The notes: generated by a model not told the origin, from the letters alone. DNA of 11,221 nt from CAWACC01 sp964390695 (GCA_964390695.1 CAYMKI010000117.1:1-11221); one strand, 5' to 3'. Shown: positions 1-6,765, counted from the stretch's first letter. Numbers and translations are program-made.

Positions 1-2
1 AT

Positions 3-323
3 CATCAGGAAATACGCAGCACTCAAATCGTGGAAATCCAGGGCAATGAACCCTCTATGCAAAACACTTTCAAGTTTTCGGAACTGGGTTCTAATAATAA
101 ATTTATAGTCTACCTTGAAAACGATATCCTGGGAAATGTCCACGGAACGGGCATCATAGACCCAAAAAATATCGCCTGGGAATTTCATGGCACCGGGGGT
201 CTTGAAGGCTTTGAAATCTACGAACTGCAAGATAATGGCGACTACCTGCTTCACGCCGAATACACCTCACCCGATCAATTTCGGACACTGATTGACGGGC
301 GTATCTGGAAAAAAACAGTTTGA
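3..323 (+). CDS. C-terminal part of an unrecognised protein (5' end outside the window)
   Basis: The reading frame is open to the left edge of the window and ends at TGA 321-323, so this is probably the last ~106 residues of a longer protein. A GTG at 30 could start a 97-residue protein, but no ribosome binding site lies before it and the frame continues upstream. The visible part has no signal peptide, membrane segment or known catalytic motif. It alternates short polar and hydrophobic stretches (KFIVYLEND, WEFHGTGG, FEIYELQDNGDYLLHAEY) and ends in RTLIDGRIWKKTV, which suggests a beta-rich fold. Some lipocalin-like or small beta-barrel domains look similar, but I do not recognise a family. 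It lies upstream of and on the same strand as the next gene, 274 bases away, so the two are probably not tightly coupled. Confidence 0.6.
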   Translation, partial: HQEIRSTQIVEIQGNEPSMQNTFKFSELGSNNKFIVYLENDILGNVHGTGIIDPKNIAWEFHGTGGLEGFEIYELQDNGDYLLHAEYTSPDQFRTLIDGRIWKKTV

Positions 324-437
324 TAATGAGATATTCGCTTTCAATAGCTTGAAAATTGAAATTCAGGCTCAACACTAAGAAAAACATGATAGGTAGGATC
401 GCCTTCGGCGGCAGGATATTATATTGGGTGATGTAAT

Positions 438-457
438 CTTGTGTAATCAAGTTTTTT
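438..457 (+). terminator. Weak candidate terminator after the first gene
   Basis: CTTG (438-441), a six-base loop and CAAG (448-451) form a short hairpin followed directly by six T (452-457). The layout is that of a Rho-independent terminator, but a 4-bp stem is very short. The rest of 324-597 is AT-rich and shows no coding frame I believe in. It also holds a small CGCC-TTC-GGCG hairpin at 400-410 without a T run. Confidence 0.25.
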
Positions 458-528
458 GTTGCAGGCAAAACTCAAGCATAATCTTTCATAAAGAGCGTAA
501 GAAATTGATAATTATAATGATGAAAATA

Positions 529-557
529 TTGATTGTAAAATAAACAATTGATATAAT
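529..557 (+). promoter_or_regulatory. Sigma-70/sigma-66-type promoter for the TPM-like gene
   Basis: TTGATT (529-534, 4/6 match to TTGACA) is followed after exactly 17 bases by a perfect TATAAT (552-557). The expected transcription start is near 564, giving a leader of about 34 bases before the ATG at 598. The leader is A/T only and has no clear Shine-Dalgarno sequence. Spacing and the perfect -10 support the call, although the AT-rich background makes chance matches more likely. Confidence 0.5.
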
Positions 558-597
558 TTATATTTAATAAAACAAATTTAATAACAATAATAAAATT

Positions 598-1302
598 ATG
601 TTTAAACAAGATTGGTCACGAGAAGAATGGTTTAATTGGTTTATTAGTTTAATTTGTATTTTATTTTTGTTTTTCTATTTTGGTGAATCATCTGACACTT
701 GGACGGGAGACAAAATATATTATCCCAACGGAGTTTTAACCTATCATCATCTCCCTCCTCTCGCAGATCCGATGAATTTACTTTCAGATGCAGAGAAAGA
801 CCTGATTCAAAAAAGATTGAAAGAAACATGGGATGATCGACGGGTAGCTCTTTTTGTGATCATTGACGAACCATTCGACTGGGAAAATTTCAAGATCTTT
901 GAAGCCATCCCTAATGGGCGCACAAAAGCTATTATATATACCAAAGATAAGCTGACCCAACAATGGGGGTTTTATGTGGGGCATAGACATGTGTGGCACG
1001 AAGGAACTGGTAGGGCGTCTAGATCTAAATCGGAAACTGTTATTCAACCCATAAACATCGACCTTGCCAATACCCCCTCTCCTACATCGATCTGTAGTCA
1101 ACTCAGTGATATTATTTCTCAGCAAAGTCAACTCGTTAAACCTATAGATAGAGATTATATAGTCAAATATGAACGCGTTCAAAATACTGTCCTAATCATT
1201 TTCATTTCAGTGGTGAGTTTGATCATCCTTTCTTTATGGAAAAATGGAAAAAATGGGTGGGCGTATAAATTCTATCATTTCATTTGCATTAAAGAGTTTT
1301 AA
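598..1302 (+). CDS. Small membrane protein with possible TPM-like extracytoplasmic domain
   Basis: This 234-residue protein has a hydrophobic N-terminal segment (residues ~13-28), a soluble middle (~30-190) and a second membrane segment (~195-213) followed by a short basic tail. The middle contains a helix of the form LLSDAEKDLIQKRLKE (~61-76), a strand VALFVIID (~83-90), and then GRTKAIIYTKDK...WGFYVGHRH (~108-131). That order of elements resembles the TPM (YgcG/Psb32/MOLO-1) fold, in which an 'LS..E...L...L' helix precedes an 'I.V.' strand and a later 'V.V..G.G' strand. YgcG-type proteins also have a signal segment before the domain and a membrane helix after it. The similarity is by eye and weak, and the domain would be shorter than usual. 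The ATG start matches a promoter at 529-557. No function is assigned beyond an envelope protein. It could instead be a lineage-specific membrane protein. Confidence 0.75.
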   Translation: MFKQDWSREEWFNWFISLICILFLFFYFGESSDTWTGDKIYYPNGVLTYHHLPPLADPMNLLSDAEKDLIQKRLKETWDDRRVALFVIIDEPFDWENFKIFEAIPNGRTKAIIYTKDKLTQQWGFYVGHRHVWHEGTGRASRSKSETVIQPINIDLANTPSPTSICSQLSDIISQQSQLVKPIDRDYIVKYERVQNTVLIIFISVVSLIILSLWKNGKNGWAYKFYHFICIKEF

Positions 1303-1353
1303 CGTCATCGTTCCTAATATAAGATTTAAAGCAAATCCATATATTAAATATTT

Positions 1354-1379
1354 AAAAAAAACAACCTAATGTTTTTTTT
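1354..1379. terminator. A8C / GT8 inverted repeat, possible weak terminator
   Basis: Eight A and a C (1354-1362) are complementary to a G and eight T (1371-1379) around an 8-base loop. The hairpin lies 52 bases past the stop of the TPM-like gene and 86 bases before the PLD gene, so it could end the first transcript. The stem is nearly all A-T, which is weak for intrinsic termination, and the T run is inside the stem. Confidence 0.3.
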
Positions 1380-1452
1380 ACACAATCTTAACACTACATT
1401 TAACTCCTATTAATTCACATACATTACAAGTTAATTATGTCTTAGATAAAAC

Positions 1453-1457
1453 AAGGA
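1453..1457 (+). promoter_or_regulatory. Shine-Dalgarno AAGGA of the PLD gene
   Basis: AAGGA at 1453-1457 stands 7 bases before ATG 1465. It fixes the start codon and contrasts with the lack of such a site before the upstream gene. Confidence 0.7.
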
Positions 1458-1464
1458 TGTTTTT

Positions 1465-3105
1465 ATGAATATTTATAACTTTTCAATTTCAGACACACAT
1501 AACATACCAAACGGAATAGTAACGGGTAAAAAAATTGCATCGCATATTTACAATTCATCCTACATCAAAAGCAGCGTTATGAATGCAGCTAAATTTGCAA
1601 TGAATATATTGGCACTTATACCATCGATCCAACCCCAACAAATTAAAACTAAACCCACCAATTATAACTGTTCAGTGGTTCCTACCTTGCACGGAGCCGA
1701 TACACACGAATGGAGAAAACGCCTGGTTCTTGCCGCAGAACATAATATCGTCATTTCAGGTAACTATTGCGGAGGTAAAGCCTTTGATGAACTCCTCCAA
1801 CTGATTGATCAGCGCATGCAACAGGTCAAGACACTTAAAGTCGTGATTATCAGCCATCCAAAATCCGTCAAAGACCAAACATCCAACAAAAATCATGTCT
1901 TTGAAAATAAAAAATTAGTGAAACAACTCCAAAAATTATATCCCGACCGGTTTTCATATGTAGAAAGTCCCGATAGCTATTTTGGATTAAAAAAAATTAC
2001 GAATCATACAAAATGCACCGTGATCGACTACGGAAAGTACTTCATCCAAGGCAGCACCGGAATCAAAGACGCTTTCAATGGCACCGGTATAGAAACGCAA
2101 AACAAAGAAGAAGCTTTACAAGCCAAATCGATACAACAAACCGGCGATCTGATCGATCGCATTATCGCTGTCAATTTGCGCGAACAAGACTTTGTTTTTA
2201 ACTCCGATGATGAGAGCATGGCTGCCGGAAAAAAAATGTACCGCGAAGCACTCTATCTAGCCTATAAATGGGATCAACATCAAAAAACCGTAAGCAATTA
2301 TGGACACCAACTTTCAGCAAATAGTTGGGAATTAGATGATGGGCAAGCTGAGCATTTTCCAGCCTTTGAAGATATTCCTTCGCAAGAGCTCCCTAGCATT
2401 TCGGAATCTGAAGCTCAGACCGCCCTATACCAAATGCTTATGCAACCCGTTCCGGAATCGAACACAATCTCAACTCAAGTGAAAACATTCGATAGCTGCG
2501 ATCAAAAAATCTCCGATGTGCAAGTAAAGCTATTCTTTACTGGTCCAGAAAACAGCGTGAATCCCTACGAACAACAGATGATCAAAAGAATTAACAAGGC
2601 CAAAAGCCATATCATAGTCGATCATATGTATTTTCATCCTTCCTCCGGACTGATGAACGCTATGATATCAGCTGCAAAACGAGGGGTAAAAATCACCGTT
2701 ATCACCGCCGGTGTGACCGAAAATAGCCCTCCAGGAGAAAAATTCTTTGCCCCGCGAAATGCGTACAACTACGCTTATCTTATCCAAAACTTACCGGAAA
2801 ATGTAAGAGACCATGTTGAAGTGTATGAATTCAACCAAAAAGAAAGGGGACTGCACAAAAAAGTCTTGATTGTAGATGATCGGATATATTCCGGAAGCAG
2901 CAATATGGGGTATAAAAGCCTGGTCCTGATGGGCGATCACGAAATGAATTTCGAAGCTCAATCCGCAGACTTAGTAAAGGAAACCATGAAAATCATCGAG
3001 CAAGACATCCAATGTTCAAAAAAAGTCGCTGGACCTGCAAAGATGAATTTAAACACACGCCTCCATGCGTCGGTTCATAGCTTAGGAGCCAGAGTCTGGG
3101 GATAA
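1465..3105 (+). CDS. Phospholipase D superfamily protein with two HKD motifs
   Basis: This 546-residue protein has two PLD catalytic motifs. The first is H181-x-K183-x4-D188, followed by Q-G196-S197. The second is H464-x-K466-x4-D471, followed by G477-S-S-N480. Each lies at the end of one PLD lobe. Lobe 1 spans ~70-245 (strand KVVIIS at ~125-130). Lobe 2 spans ~350-515 (HIIVDHMYFHPSSGLMNAM at ~382-400). A polar, low-complexity linker (~270-345) separates them. Two intact HKD motifs mean a complete active site that would hydrolyse or transfer phosphodiesters through a phosphohistidine. The substrate could be phospholipid (cardiolipin synthase-like) or nucleic acid. There is no clear Sec signal or membrane helix, only a hydrophobic stretch at ~38-54. 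The family is expanded in chlamydiae, where members are suspected of acting on lipids or as secreted proteins; secretion here is inference. It sits in AT-rich flanks and converges on dnaJ. Confidence 0.9.
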   Translation: MNIYNFSISDTHNIPNGIVTGKKIASHIYNSSYIKSSVMNAAKFAMNILALIPSIQPQQIKTKPTNYNCSVVPTLHGADTHEWRKRLVLAAEHNIVISGNYCGGKAFDELLQLIDQRMQQVKTLKVVIISHPKSVKDQTSNKNHVFENKKLVKQLQKLYPDRFSYVESPDSYFGLKKITNHTKCTVIDYGKYFIQGSTGIKDAFNGTGIETQNKEEALQAKSIQQTGDLIDRIIAVNLREQDFVFNSDDESMAAGKKMYREALYLAYKWDQHQKTVSNYGHQLSANSWELDDGQAEHFPAFEDIPSQELPSISESEAQTALYQMLMQPVPESNTISTQVKTFDSCDQKISDVQVKLFFTGPENSVNPYEQQMIKRINKAKSHIIVDHMYFHPSSGLMNAMISAAKRGVKITVITAGVTENSPPGEKFFAPRNAYNYAYLIQNLPENVRDHVEVYEFNQKERGLHKKVLIVDDRIYSGSSNMGYKSLVLMGDHEMNFEAQSADLVKETMKIIEQDIQCSKKVAGPAKMNLNTRLHASVHSLGARVWG

Positions 3106-3134
3106 AAAAATACCGAAATCGCTAGGAAATTCGG
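3104..3134 (-). terminator. Possible minus-strand terminator for dnaJ
   Basis: Read on the minus strand, CCGAA (3134-3130) and TTCGG (3117-3113) flank a 12-base loop and are followed by TA and then seven T. The T run corresponds to the A run at 3104-3110 on the plus strand. The stem is only 5 bp, and the site lies about 100 bases past the dnaJ stop, behind the large inverted repeat. Confidence 0.3.
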
Positions 3135-3141
3135 CGGGTAC

Positions 3142-3213
3142 AGTAAACCTCTTGCATAATTAATCTCCTTGCCTAATCGGCAATTAATTATGTCAAGAGG
3201 CTCAAGGTTTACT
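3142..3213. terminator. Large imperfect inverted repeat between convergent PLD and dnaJ genes
   Basis: CCTCTTG (3148-3154) plus CATAATTAAT (3155-3164) pair with ATTAATTATG (3183-3192) plus CAAGAGG (3194-3200), with one bulged T at 3193. The outer AGTAAA (3142-3147) pairs with TTTACT (3208-3213) across a 7-base bulge. The loop contains a further small hairpin, TTGCC (3170-3174) with GGCAA (3179-3183); it shares base 3183 with the main stem. Placed between two convergent genes, it is a natural two-way transcription stop, but neither side carries a strong T run directly after the stem. Confidence 0.45.
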
Positions 3214-3236
3214 TAATCTTGTCCAAATTCCAGGTG

Positions 3237-4391
3237 TTAGGCAAACAACTCTTTGATTTTATCCAAAAAGCCTTTGCGCTTGGGCAAATTGCCTGGCCCT
3301 TCCAAGCTAGCAAACTCTTGTAAAAGCTGCCGCTGCTTATCTGTCAGTTTAGTGGGTGTTTCTACAAATATTTTGACAAGCAAATCGCCCTTGCCTTGAC
3401 CGTGCACATTGGGAAAACCTTCCCCTTTGACGCGAAAAATCTTACCATTCTGGGTGCCTTCAGGAATCGTAATCCGACAACATTTGCTATGCAAAGCCGG
3501 CACATCCTTCTTGCATCCCAAGGCAGCTTCCGTAAAGCTGATGGGCAAGTCTAAAAGTACGTCGTTGCCTTCTCTTTCAAAAATATCATGCGGCTGGACT
3601 GTGATAAATACATATAGGTCTCCCGCAGGGCCTCCACCCTGTCCGGCATCGCCATACCCAGACATCTTTAGGCGCATGCCACTGTCCACACCCGCAGGGA
3701 TATGTACCTTAACATGCTGCTTCTCTTTCACCAAACCTTGTCCTTGGCAAGCTGTACATGGATCAGTAATTACCTTGCCTTCACCATGGCATTGCGGACA
3801 CGGCATGGACATATTGAAAAAGCCATGCTGTTCGAAAATTTGACCGGAACCATTGCAGCGCGTGCATTTTTTTATGCCTTGGGCGGATTGCGTGCCTTTG
3901 CCTTTGCATGTGCCGCAAGCGACAAAATTGGTTATAGCCATCTCTTTGTCTACGCCTGAAGCGGCTTCTTCAAAGGAAATGGTAATATTTACGCGCTTGC
4001 TCGCGCCTTGACGATGAGTTCTTGAAGCACCGGCTGAGCGGCCATCTCCAAAAGCTCCACCGAAGAAACTTTCAAAGATTGAATCTCCACCCATGCCTCC
4101 GAAAGCTCCCATAAAAGTGCGTAAAGCATCTTCCATGGACTCGAAATGGGCTCCGCCTCCCATGCCTGCACCTTGCAAGCCTTCCTTGCCATGACGGTCA
4201 TAAATTTGTCGTTTCTTCTCGTCGCTGAGGACTTCATAAGCTTCTGAAATTTCTTTAAATCGCTTTTCAGCTTCTTTATCCCCAGGATTACGGTCAGGAT
4301 GGAACTTCAAGGCCTGTTTACGATAAGCCTTTTTAATATCTTCTTGAGATGCGTCTTTGGATATTTCCAAAATTTCGTAATAATCTGCCAT
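3237..4391 (-). CDS. dnaJ: Chaperone protein DnaJ (Hsp40)
   Basis: DnaJ is the J-domain co-chaperone that delivers unfolded clients to DnaK and stimulates its ATPase in the cytoplasm. All class I (DnaJ-type) parts are present in 384 residues. The J domain is at ~4-68, with H31-P32-D33 in the loop between helices II and III. A Gly/Phe-rich linker (~74-120) has the repeated FGG/FFGG pattern. The zinc domain has four CxxCxGxG repeats with Cys pairs 159/162, 176/179, 198/201 and 212/215. A C-terminal substrate-binding and dimerisation region runs to residue 384. Length is normal for the family. It is the last gene of the minus-strand block, 121 bases behind rpsU, and converges on the PLD gene. 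No CIRCE-type heat-shock operator is visible upstream, and the Shine-Dalgarno region is poor (ACAAGTATT before the ATG). Confidence 0.98.
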   Translation of the reverse strand: MADYYEILEISKDASQEDIKKAYRKQALKFHPDRNPGDKEAEKRFKEISEAYEVLSDEKKRQIYDRHGKEGLQGAGMGGGAHFESMEDALRTFMGAFGGMGGDSIFESFFGGAFGDGRSAGASRTHRQGASKRVNITISFEEAASGVDKEMAITNFVACGTCKGKGTQSAQGIKKCTRCNGSGQIFEQHGFFNMSMPCPQCHGEGKVITDPCTACQGQGLVKEKQHVKVHIPAGVDSGMRLKMSGYGDAGQGGGPAGDLYVFITVQPHDIFEREGNDVLLDLPISFTEAALGCKKDVPALHSKCCRITIPEGTQNGKIFRVKGEGFPNVHGQGKGDLLVKIFVETPTKLTDKQRQLLQEFASLEGPGNLPKRKGFLDKIKELFA

Positions 4392-4424
4392 AATACTTGT
4401 TTTACTATTTTTGGAAGCTTTATA

Positions 4425-4430
4425 ATTATA
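4425..4430 (-). promoter_or_regulatory. dnaJ: Perfect -10 box TATAAT upstream of dnaJ (weak promoter candidate)
   Basis: On the minus strand TATAAT lies 33 bases before the dnaJ ATG. No good -35 box stands at 16-18 bases; the best TTG-containing match is too close. It could allow dnaJ to be transcribed separately from rpsU. Confidence 0.3.
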
Positions 4431-4491
4431 CTAATGCAGCACAAGGCCACAGCGAAATAATATCGTGCTTATGAAATGAAACACGGAATTA

Positions 4492-4514
4492 AAGACAACA
4501 ATTAAGGTTGTCTT
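4492..4514 (-). terminator. 8-bp perfect hairpin overlapping the rpsU stop codon
   Basis: AAGACAAC (4492-4499) and GTTGTCTT (4507-4514) are perfect complements around a 7-base loop. On the minus strand the stem begins inside the rpsU stop codon (TAA, 4515-4513) and is followed by TTAATTCC, so the T run is weak. It may act as a partial terminator between rpsU and dnaJ, or protect the 3' end of an rpsU transcript. Confidence 0.4.
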
Positions 4515-4692
4515 AGCGAGTACGTTTGTATTTTAATGCAGCTTTAGATTTAGCGCGCTTTTTTACCGATGGTTTGGAATAAAAACGATGCGCTTTGACG
4601 GATTTCATCACACCTTCTTTGTCCAATCTCTTTTTTAGTGCTCTAAGAGCTTTATCTATAGAGTCTCCAATGCGTACTTTTACTGCTGTCAT
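4513..4692 (-). CDS. rpsU: 30S ribosomal protein S21
   Basis: This is a 59-residue, very basic protein with the S21 pattern: MTAVKVRIGDSIDKALRALK at the start, then KRLDKEGVMKSVKAHRFYSK and PSVKKRAKSKAA...KYKRTR. S21 binds the 30S platform near the anti-Shine-Dalgarno end of 16S rRNA and helps initiation. The length and the C-terminal KPSVKKRAKSKAA are as I remember them for chlamydial S21 (58 residues in Chlamydia). The next gene downstream is dnaJ, the pairing known from chlamydiae; in E. coli rpsU is linked to dnaG and rpoD instead. The start is set by CAT at 4690-4692, with an AGG Shine-Dalgarno core about 11 bases upstream. Confidence is high although the gene is short. Confidence 0.96.
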   Translation of the reverse strand: MTAVKVRIGDSIDKALRALKKRLDKEGVMKSVKAHRFYSKPSVKKRAKSKAALKYKRTR

Positions 4693-4702
4693 TTACTTTT
4701 TA

Positions 4703-4715
4703 CCTATTTTATAGG
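4703..4715 (-). promoter_or_regulatory. rpsU: Small hairpin covering the rpsU Shine-Dalgarno core
   Basis: CCTAT-TTT-ATAGG is a perfect 5-bp inverted repeat. On the minus strand the second arm ends in AGG, the only purine-rich ribosome-binding core before the rpsU ATG. If it folds, it would partly hide that site. The stem is short, so a chance origin is likely. Confidence 0.25.
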
Positions 4716-4768
4716 GGTTTATGTTTAACTACTGCTAAACGCAGCCTCTTTTCCTAATGATAGCCCCT

Positions 4769-4798
4769 ATGTTACTACATTCTCTACTTTATTATCAA
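4769..4798 (-). promoter_or_regulatory. rpsU: Candidate promoter for rpsU
   Basis: On the minus strand TTGATA (4798-4793, 5/6 match to TTGACA) is followed after 18 bases by TAACAT (4774-4769, 4/6 match to TATAAT). It lies in the 114-base gap between tsaB and rpsU and would give rpsU its own transcript with a leader of about 70 bases. Confidence 0.4.
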
Positions 4799-4806
4799 CT
4801 AAGAAG

Positions 4807-5493
4807 TCATAGCGGCGGATTTTTTTTTATCTCTCGTTCAATTTCGGCTTGTGTTTTGCGCAGATATAAAATATCCACTTGTCCATCCGTGGTAAATTCA
4901 CCGCGCACAAACTTTTCCTTCGCGCTTTGATATATCTGTAAGCAGTCGGGCCCTTTGACTTCCCATGCTATTGCCTGACCCGATTCGTCTCTGTCTAATA
5001 CAGGTTTTAACCTTGATATACACGGACTTATGATCCTGTCTATACCCTGCAATAAAGCGGATAGTTGACCCAATTCTATAACTTGAGGTTCGCCCCGATA
5101 AGTTACTCTTTGCCCTCTTTTTTCCCCTATGACGACATAAGCTCCGCTGATTTTAGCATCGATCAGAACTGCAAAGCAGCCATCTGCTTCTGGCACAAAT
5201 GTTTGAAGCGTGCATAGCGCCACCAGCGGAATTTCCGTGGCAAAAGTCAGCGTCTTAGCTACCATCACGCCGATCCTGATGCCTGTATAAGATCCTGGCC
5301 CTACACCTACAGCTATAAAGTCAAAGTCTTTTATTTTTAAATCTAATTCTTTAAGACCATTCTGTATGCCTGGCAGTAGATACTTGGAATTCTGCTGCCC
5401 TGTAGGTAGCCGGCATTCATAAAGAAGACGACCATCTTTTACGACAGCCGCCAAGCCTAACTCTGTAGATGTTTCAATAACTAGTGCTAACAT
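4807..5493 (-). CDS. tsaB: tRNA threonylcarbamoyladenosine biosynthesis protein TsaB
   Basis: TsaB is the non-catalytic partner of TsaD in the TsaB-TsaD-TsaE complex that makes t6A37 in ANN-decoding tRNAs. The 228-residue length is typical. Visible features are the N-terminal ASKHA strand LALVIETST (2-10), the hallmark GVGPGSYTGIRIG (63-75), the LDLKIKDFDFIAVG strand before it, and the C-terminal ILYLRK(T) motif common to TsaB. The TsaD metal-binding HxxxH motif is absent, which separates it from TsaD; older annotations call such proteins glycoprotease or gcp-like. Its ATG lies 4 bases after the stop of the upstream dGTPase-like gene, so the two are probably cotranscribed and translationally coupled. 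No separate Shine-Dalgarno site is seen. The C-terminus (REIKKNPPL) is short and lacks any extra domain. Confidence 0.93.
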   Translation of the reverse strand: MLALVIETSTELGLAAVVKDGRLLYECRLPTGQQNSKYLLPGIQNGLKELDLKIKDFDFIAVGVGPGSYTGIRIGVMVAKTLTFATEIPLVALCTLQTFVPEADGCFAVLIDAKISGAYVVIGEKRGQRVTYRGEPQVIELGQLSALLQGIDRIISPCISRLKPVLDRDESGQAIAWEVKGPDCLQIYQSAKEKFVRGEFTTDGQVDILYLRKTQAEIEREIKKNPPL

Positions 5494-5497
5494 GAAA

Positions 5498-6634
5498 TTA
5501 ACTTAATTCTATTTGGGTGGGAACAATAAGTTTTTGGAGGGTACGCACAAAAAAGCTGTCGGTCATGCCGGATATATAATCCGCTACCATCTGCGGAGCC
5601 GTGGTCGAAGCTTTATAGTTTTCGTGCTTATTGACCACATAACTCTTCCAAAGCAAGCTATTTTCCCCTTTTTTTTGATAATCATCGCTCAAGAAGTCAA
5701 ATAAATAATTATAACCGCGCTCTATTTTTTTTGACTCAATCTTGAGTTTGGGATGAATGTATATTTTTTCAAAATTAAACCTGCGGATAGTCTGCAAGGC
5801 CGCATATATTTCCTCGGAGATGGCTATATACTCCTTGTCATAGCTATGCATGATGATATCTTTGGCAACGGTGCTTAGCAGTTCCCGATTCGAAGCTCCT
5901 AAAAGCGTCTTAGGCAATTCCTCTCTGCGCAATATCCCCAATTGAATAGCATCTTCGATGTCCCGGCCTAAATAACTCACCGTATCGCATAGCTTGACTA
6001 AACACCCCTCCAAACTGCCCGGCATGATATTGATATCAGGCTGAGCTTTTTTGGCCTTTCTCTCTTCAAAATGCTGAGACCAAGTCTTTCCATACTGAGG
6101 TATGAGCCGCGTCCCTGAGAATCCCCCATCATGACAGAGAAATCCATCATAAACAGCCAGGCCCAGATTCAAAGGTTCAATATCGCTGAACAAGCGGCAA
6201 GATTGCTCAGAGTGGGCAAAATATCCCAATCCGTATTTGTGCGTAATCGCACTTAAATAACCTTCGCCTTCATGCCCAAACGGGGGATGTCCCACATCAT
6301 GACCCAAAGAAATAGCTTCTACAAGATCCAGATTCAAACGTAAAATCTCTGCAATCCCCCTGGCAAAATTGCTGACAAGCTGAACGTGCAGACCTCGATG
6401 TGTAACATGATCATTTTCCACCAGGTACACCACTTGAGTTTTATCGATATAGCGGGCATACGCCTTAGAGTGAATAATTCTATCCACGTCTCTTTTATAC
6501 GGCAGGCGGTGATCATCCTCAACACCGTAAAAACGGCTATGATTTTTAGATAAAGCGGCTTGCGGCAAGAGAACTTGCTCTTCACGCTTTTCAGCCTTGT
6601 CTCGAAAATGAACAAAATCCATATTGTTATTCAT
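5498..6634 (-). CDS. dGTPase-like HD-domain triphosphohydrolase
   Basis: The family converts dGTP (or other dNTPs) to the nucleoside and triphosphate and balances dNTP pools in the cytoplasm. The 378-residue protein has an N-terminal RIIHSKAYARYIDKTQVVYL segment (~52-71), matching the 'F.RL..KTQV' region of dGTPases. HD metal ligands are H79 in NDHVTHRGLH, H112-D113 in LGHDVGHPPFGHEGE (110-124), and D217 in CDTVSYLGRDIEDA (216-229). H117 and H121 in the second motif are also family-typical. The C-terminus contains ADYISGMTD (351-359), a common dGTPase ending. It is shorter than the E. coli enzyme (about 500 residues) and closer to the shorter type found in many bacteria. The start may be at ATG 6634 or at Met5. 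A promoter just upstream predicts almost no 5' leader. It is the first gene of a pair with tsaB. Exact substrate preference cannot be told. Confidence 0.92.
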   Translation of the reverse strand: MNNNMDFVHFRDKAEKREEQVLLPQAALSKNHSRFYGVEDDHRLPYKRDVDRIIHSKAYARYIDKTQVVYLVENDHVTHRGLHVQLVSNFARGIAEILRLNLDLVEAISLGHDVGHPPFGHEGEGYLSAITHKYGLGYFAHSEQSCRLFSDIEPLNLGLAVYDGFLCHDGGFSGTRLIPQYGKTWSQHFEERKAKKAQPDINIMPGSLEGCLVKLCDTVSYLGRDIEDAIQLGILRREELPKTLLGASNRELLSTVAKDIIMHSYDKEYIAISEEIYAALQTIRRFNFEKIYIHPKLKIESKKIERGYNYLFDFLSDDYQKKGENSLLWKSYVVNKHENYKASTTAPQMVADYISGMTDSFFVRTLQKLIVPTQIELS

Positions 6635-6642
6635 ATGAAGTT

Positions 6643-6671
6643 ATTTTACACCATAATCTTGAATGTTGCAA
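6643..6671 (-). promoter_or_regulatory. Promoter for dgt-tsaB predicting a leaderless or near-leaderless mRNA
   Basis: On the minus strand TTGCAA (6671-6666, 4/6) is followed after exactly 17 bases by TAAAAT (6648-6643, 5/6). The usual start point 6-8 bases past the -10 falls at about 6637-6635, that is 1-3 bases before the ATG (6634-6632). This fits the absence of any Shine-Dalgarno sequence there. Confidence 0.45.
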
Positions 6672-6720
6672 GCATACTCCTGCAGATTGAAAAGTTTCAG
6701 TACACTATTTTTTGCTAATC

Positions 6721-6748
6721 TGTTACACTGACAGCAGTCTGATAAAAT
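6721..6748 (+). promoter_or_regulatory. lon: Extended -10 promoter for lon
   Basis: TAAAAT (6743-6748) is preceded by TG-A (6740-6742), the extended -10 form TGnTATAAT. A weak -35 (TGTTAC, 6721-6726) stands 16 bases upstream. The predicted start is near 6755, giving a very short leader that begins about at the ribosome binding site. Confidence 0.4.
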
Positions 6749-6754
6749 AGATAT

Positions 6755-6760
6755 AGAGGA
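6755..6760 (+). promoter_or_regulatory. lon: Shine-Dalgarno AGAGGA that decides the TTG start of lon
   Basis: AGAGGA ends 5 bases before TTG 6766. An in-frame TAG at 6754-6756 rules out any earlier start, and the next in-frame ATG is Met51, inside the conserved N-terminal domain. TTG is therefore the start. Confidence 0.7.
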
Positions 6761-6765
6761 TAACT

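Noticed and set aside
400..410. CGCC-TTC-GGCG hairpin as a terminator
   Set aside because: The stem is 4 bp with no T run after it, so it is probably chance.
784..1182. 132-codon minus-strand open frame opposite the TPM-like gene
   Set aside because: It is antisense to a better-supported gene with a promoter, and no family or ribosome binding site is recognised.
3409..3843. 144-codon plus-strand open frame opposite dnaJ
   Set aside because: It lies wholly inside the well-supported dnaJ gene on the other strand, and the translation shows no family features.
4392..4512. CIRCE (HrcA operator) upstream of dnaJ
   Set aside because: No TTAGCACTC-N9-GAGTGCTAA-like sequence is present. The only inverted repeat here is the AAGACAAC/GTTGTCTT stem at the rpsU stop.
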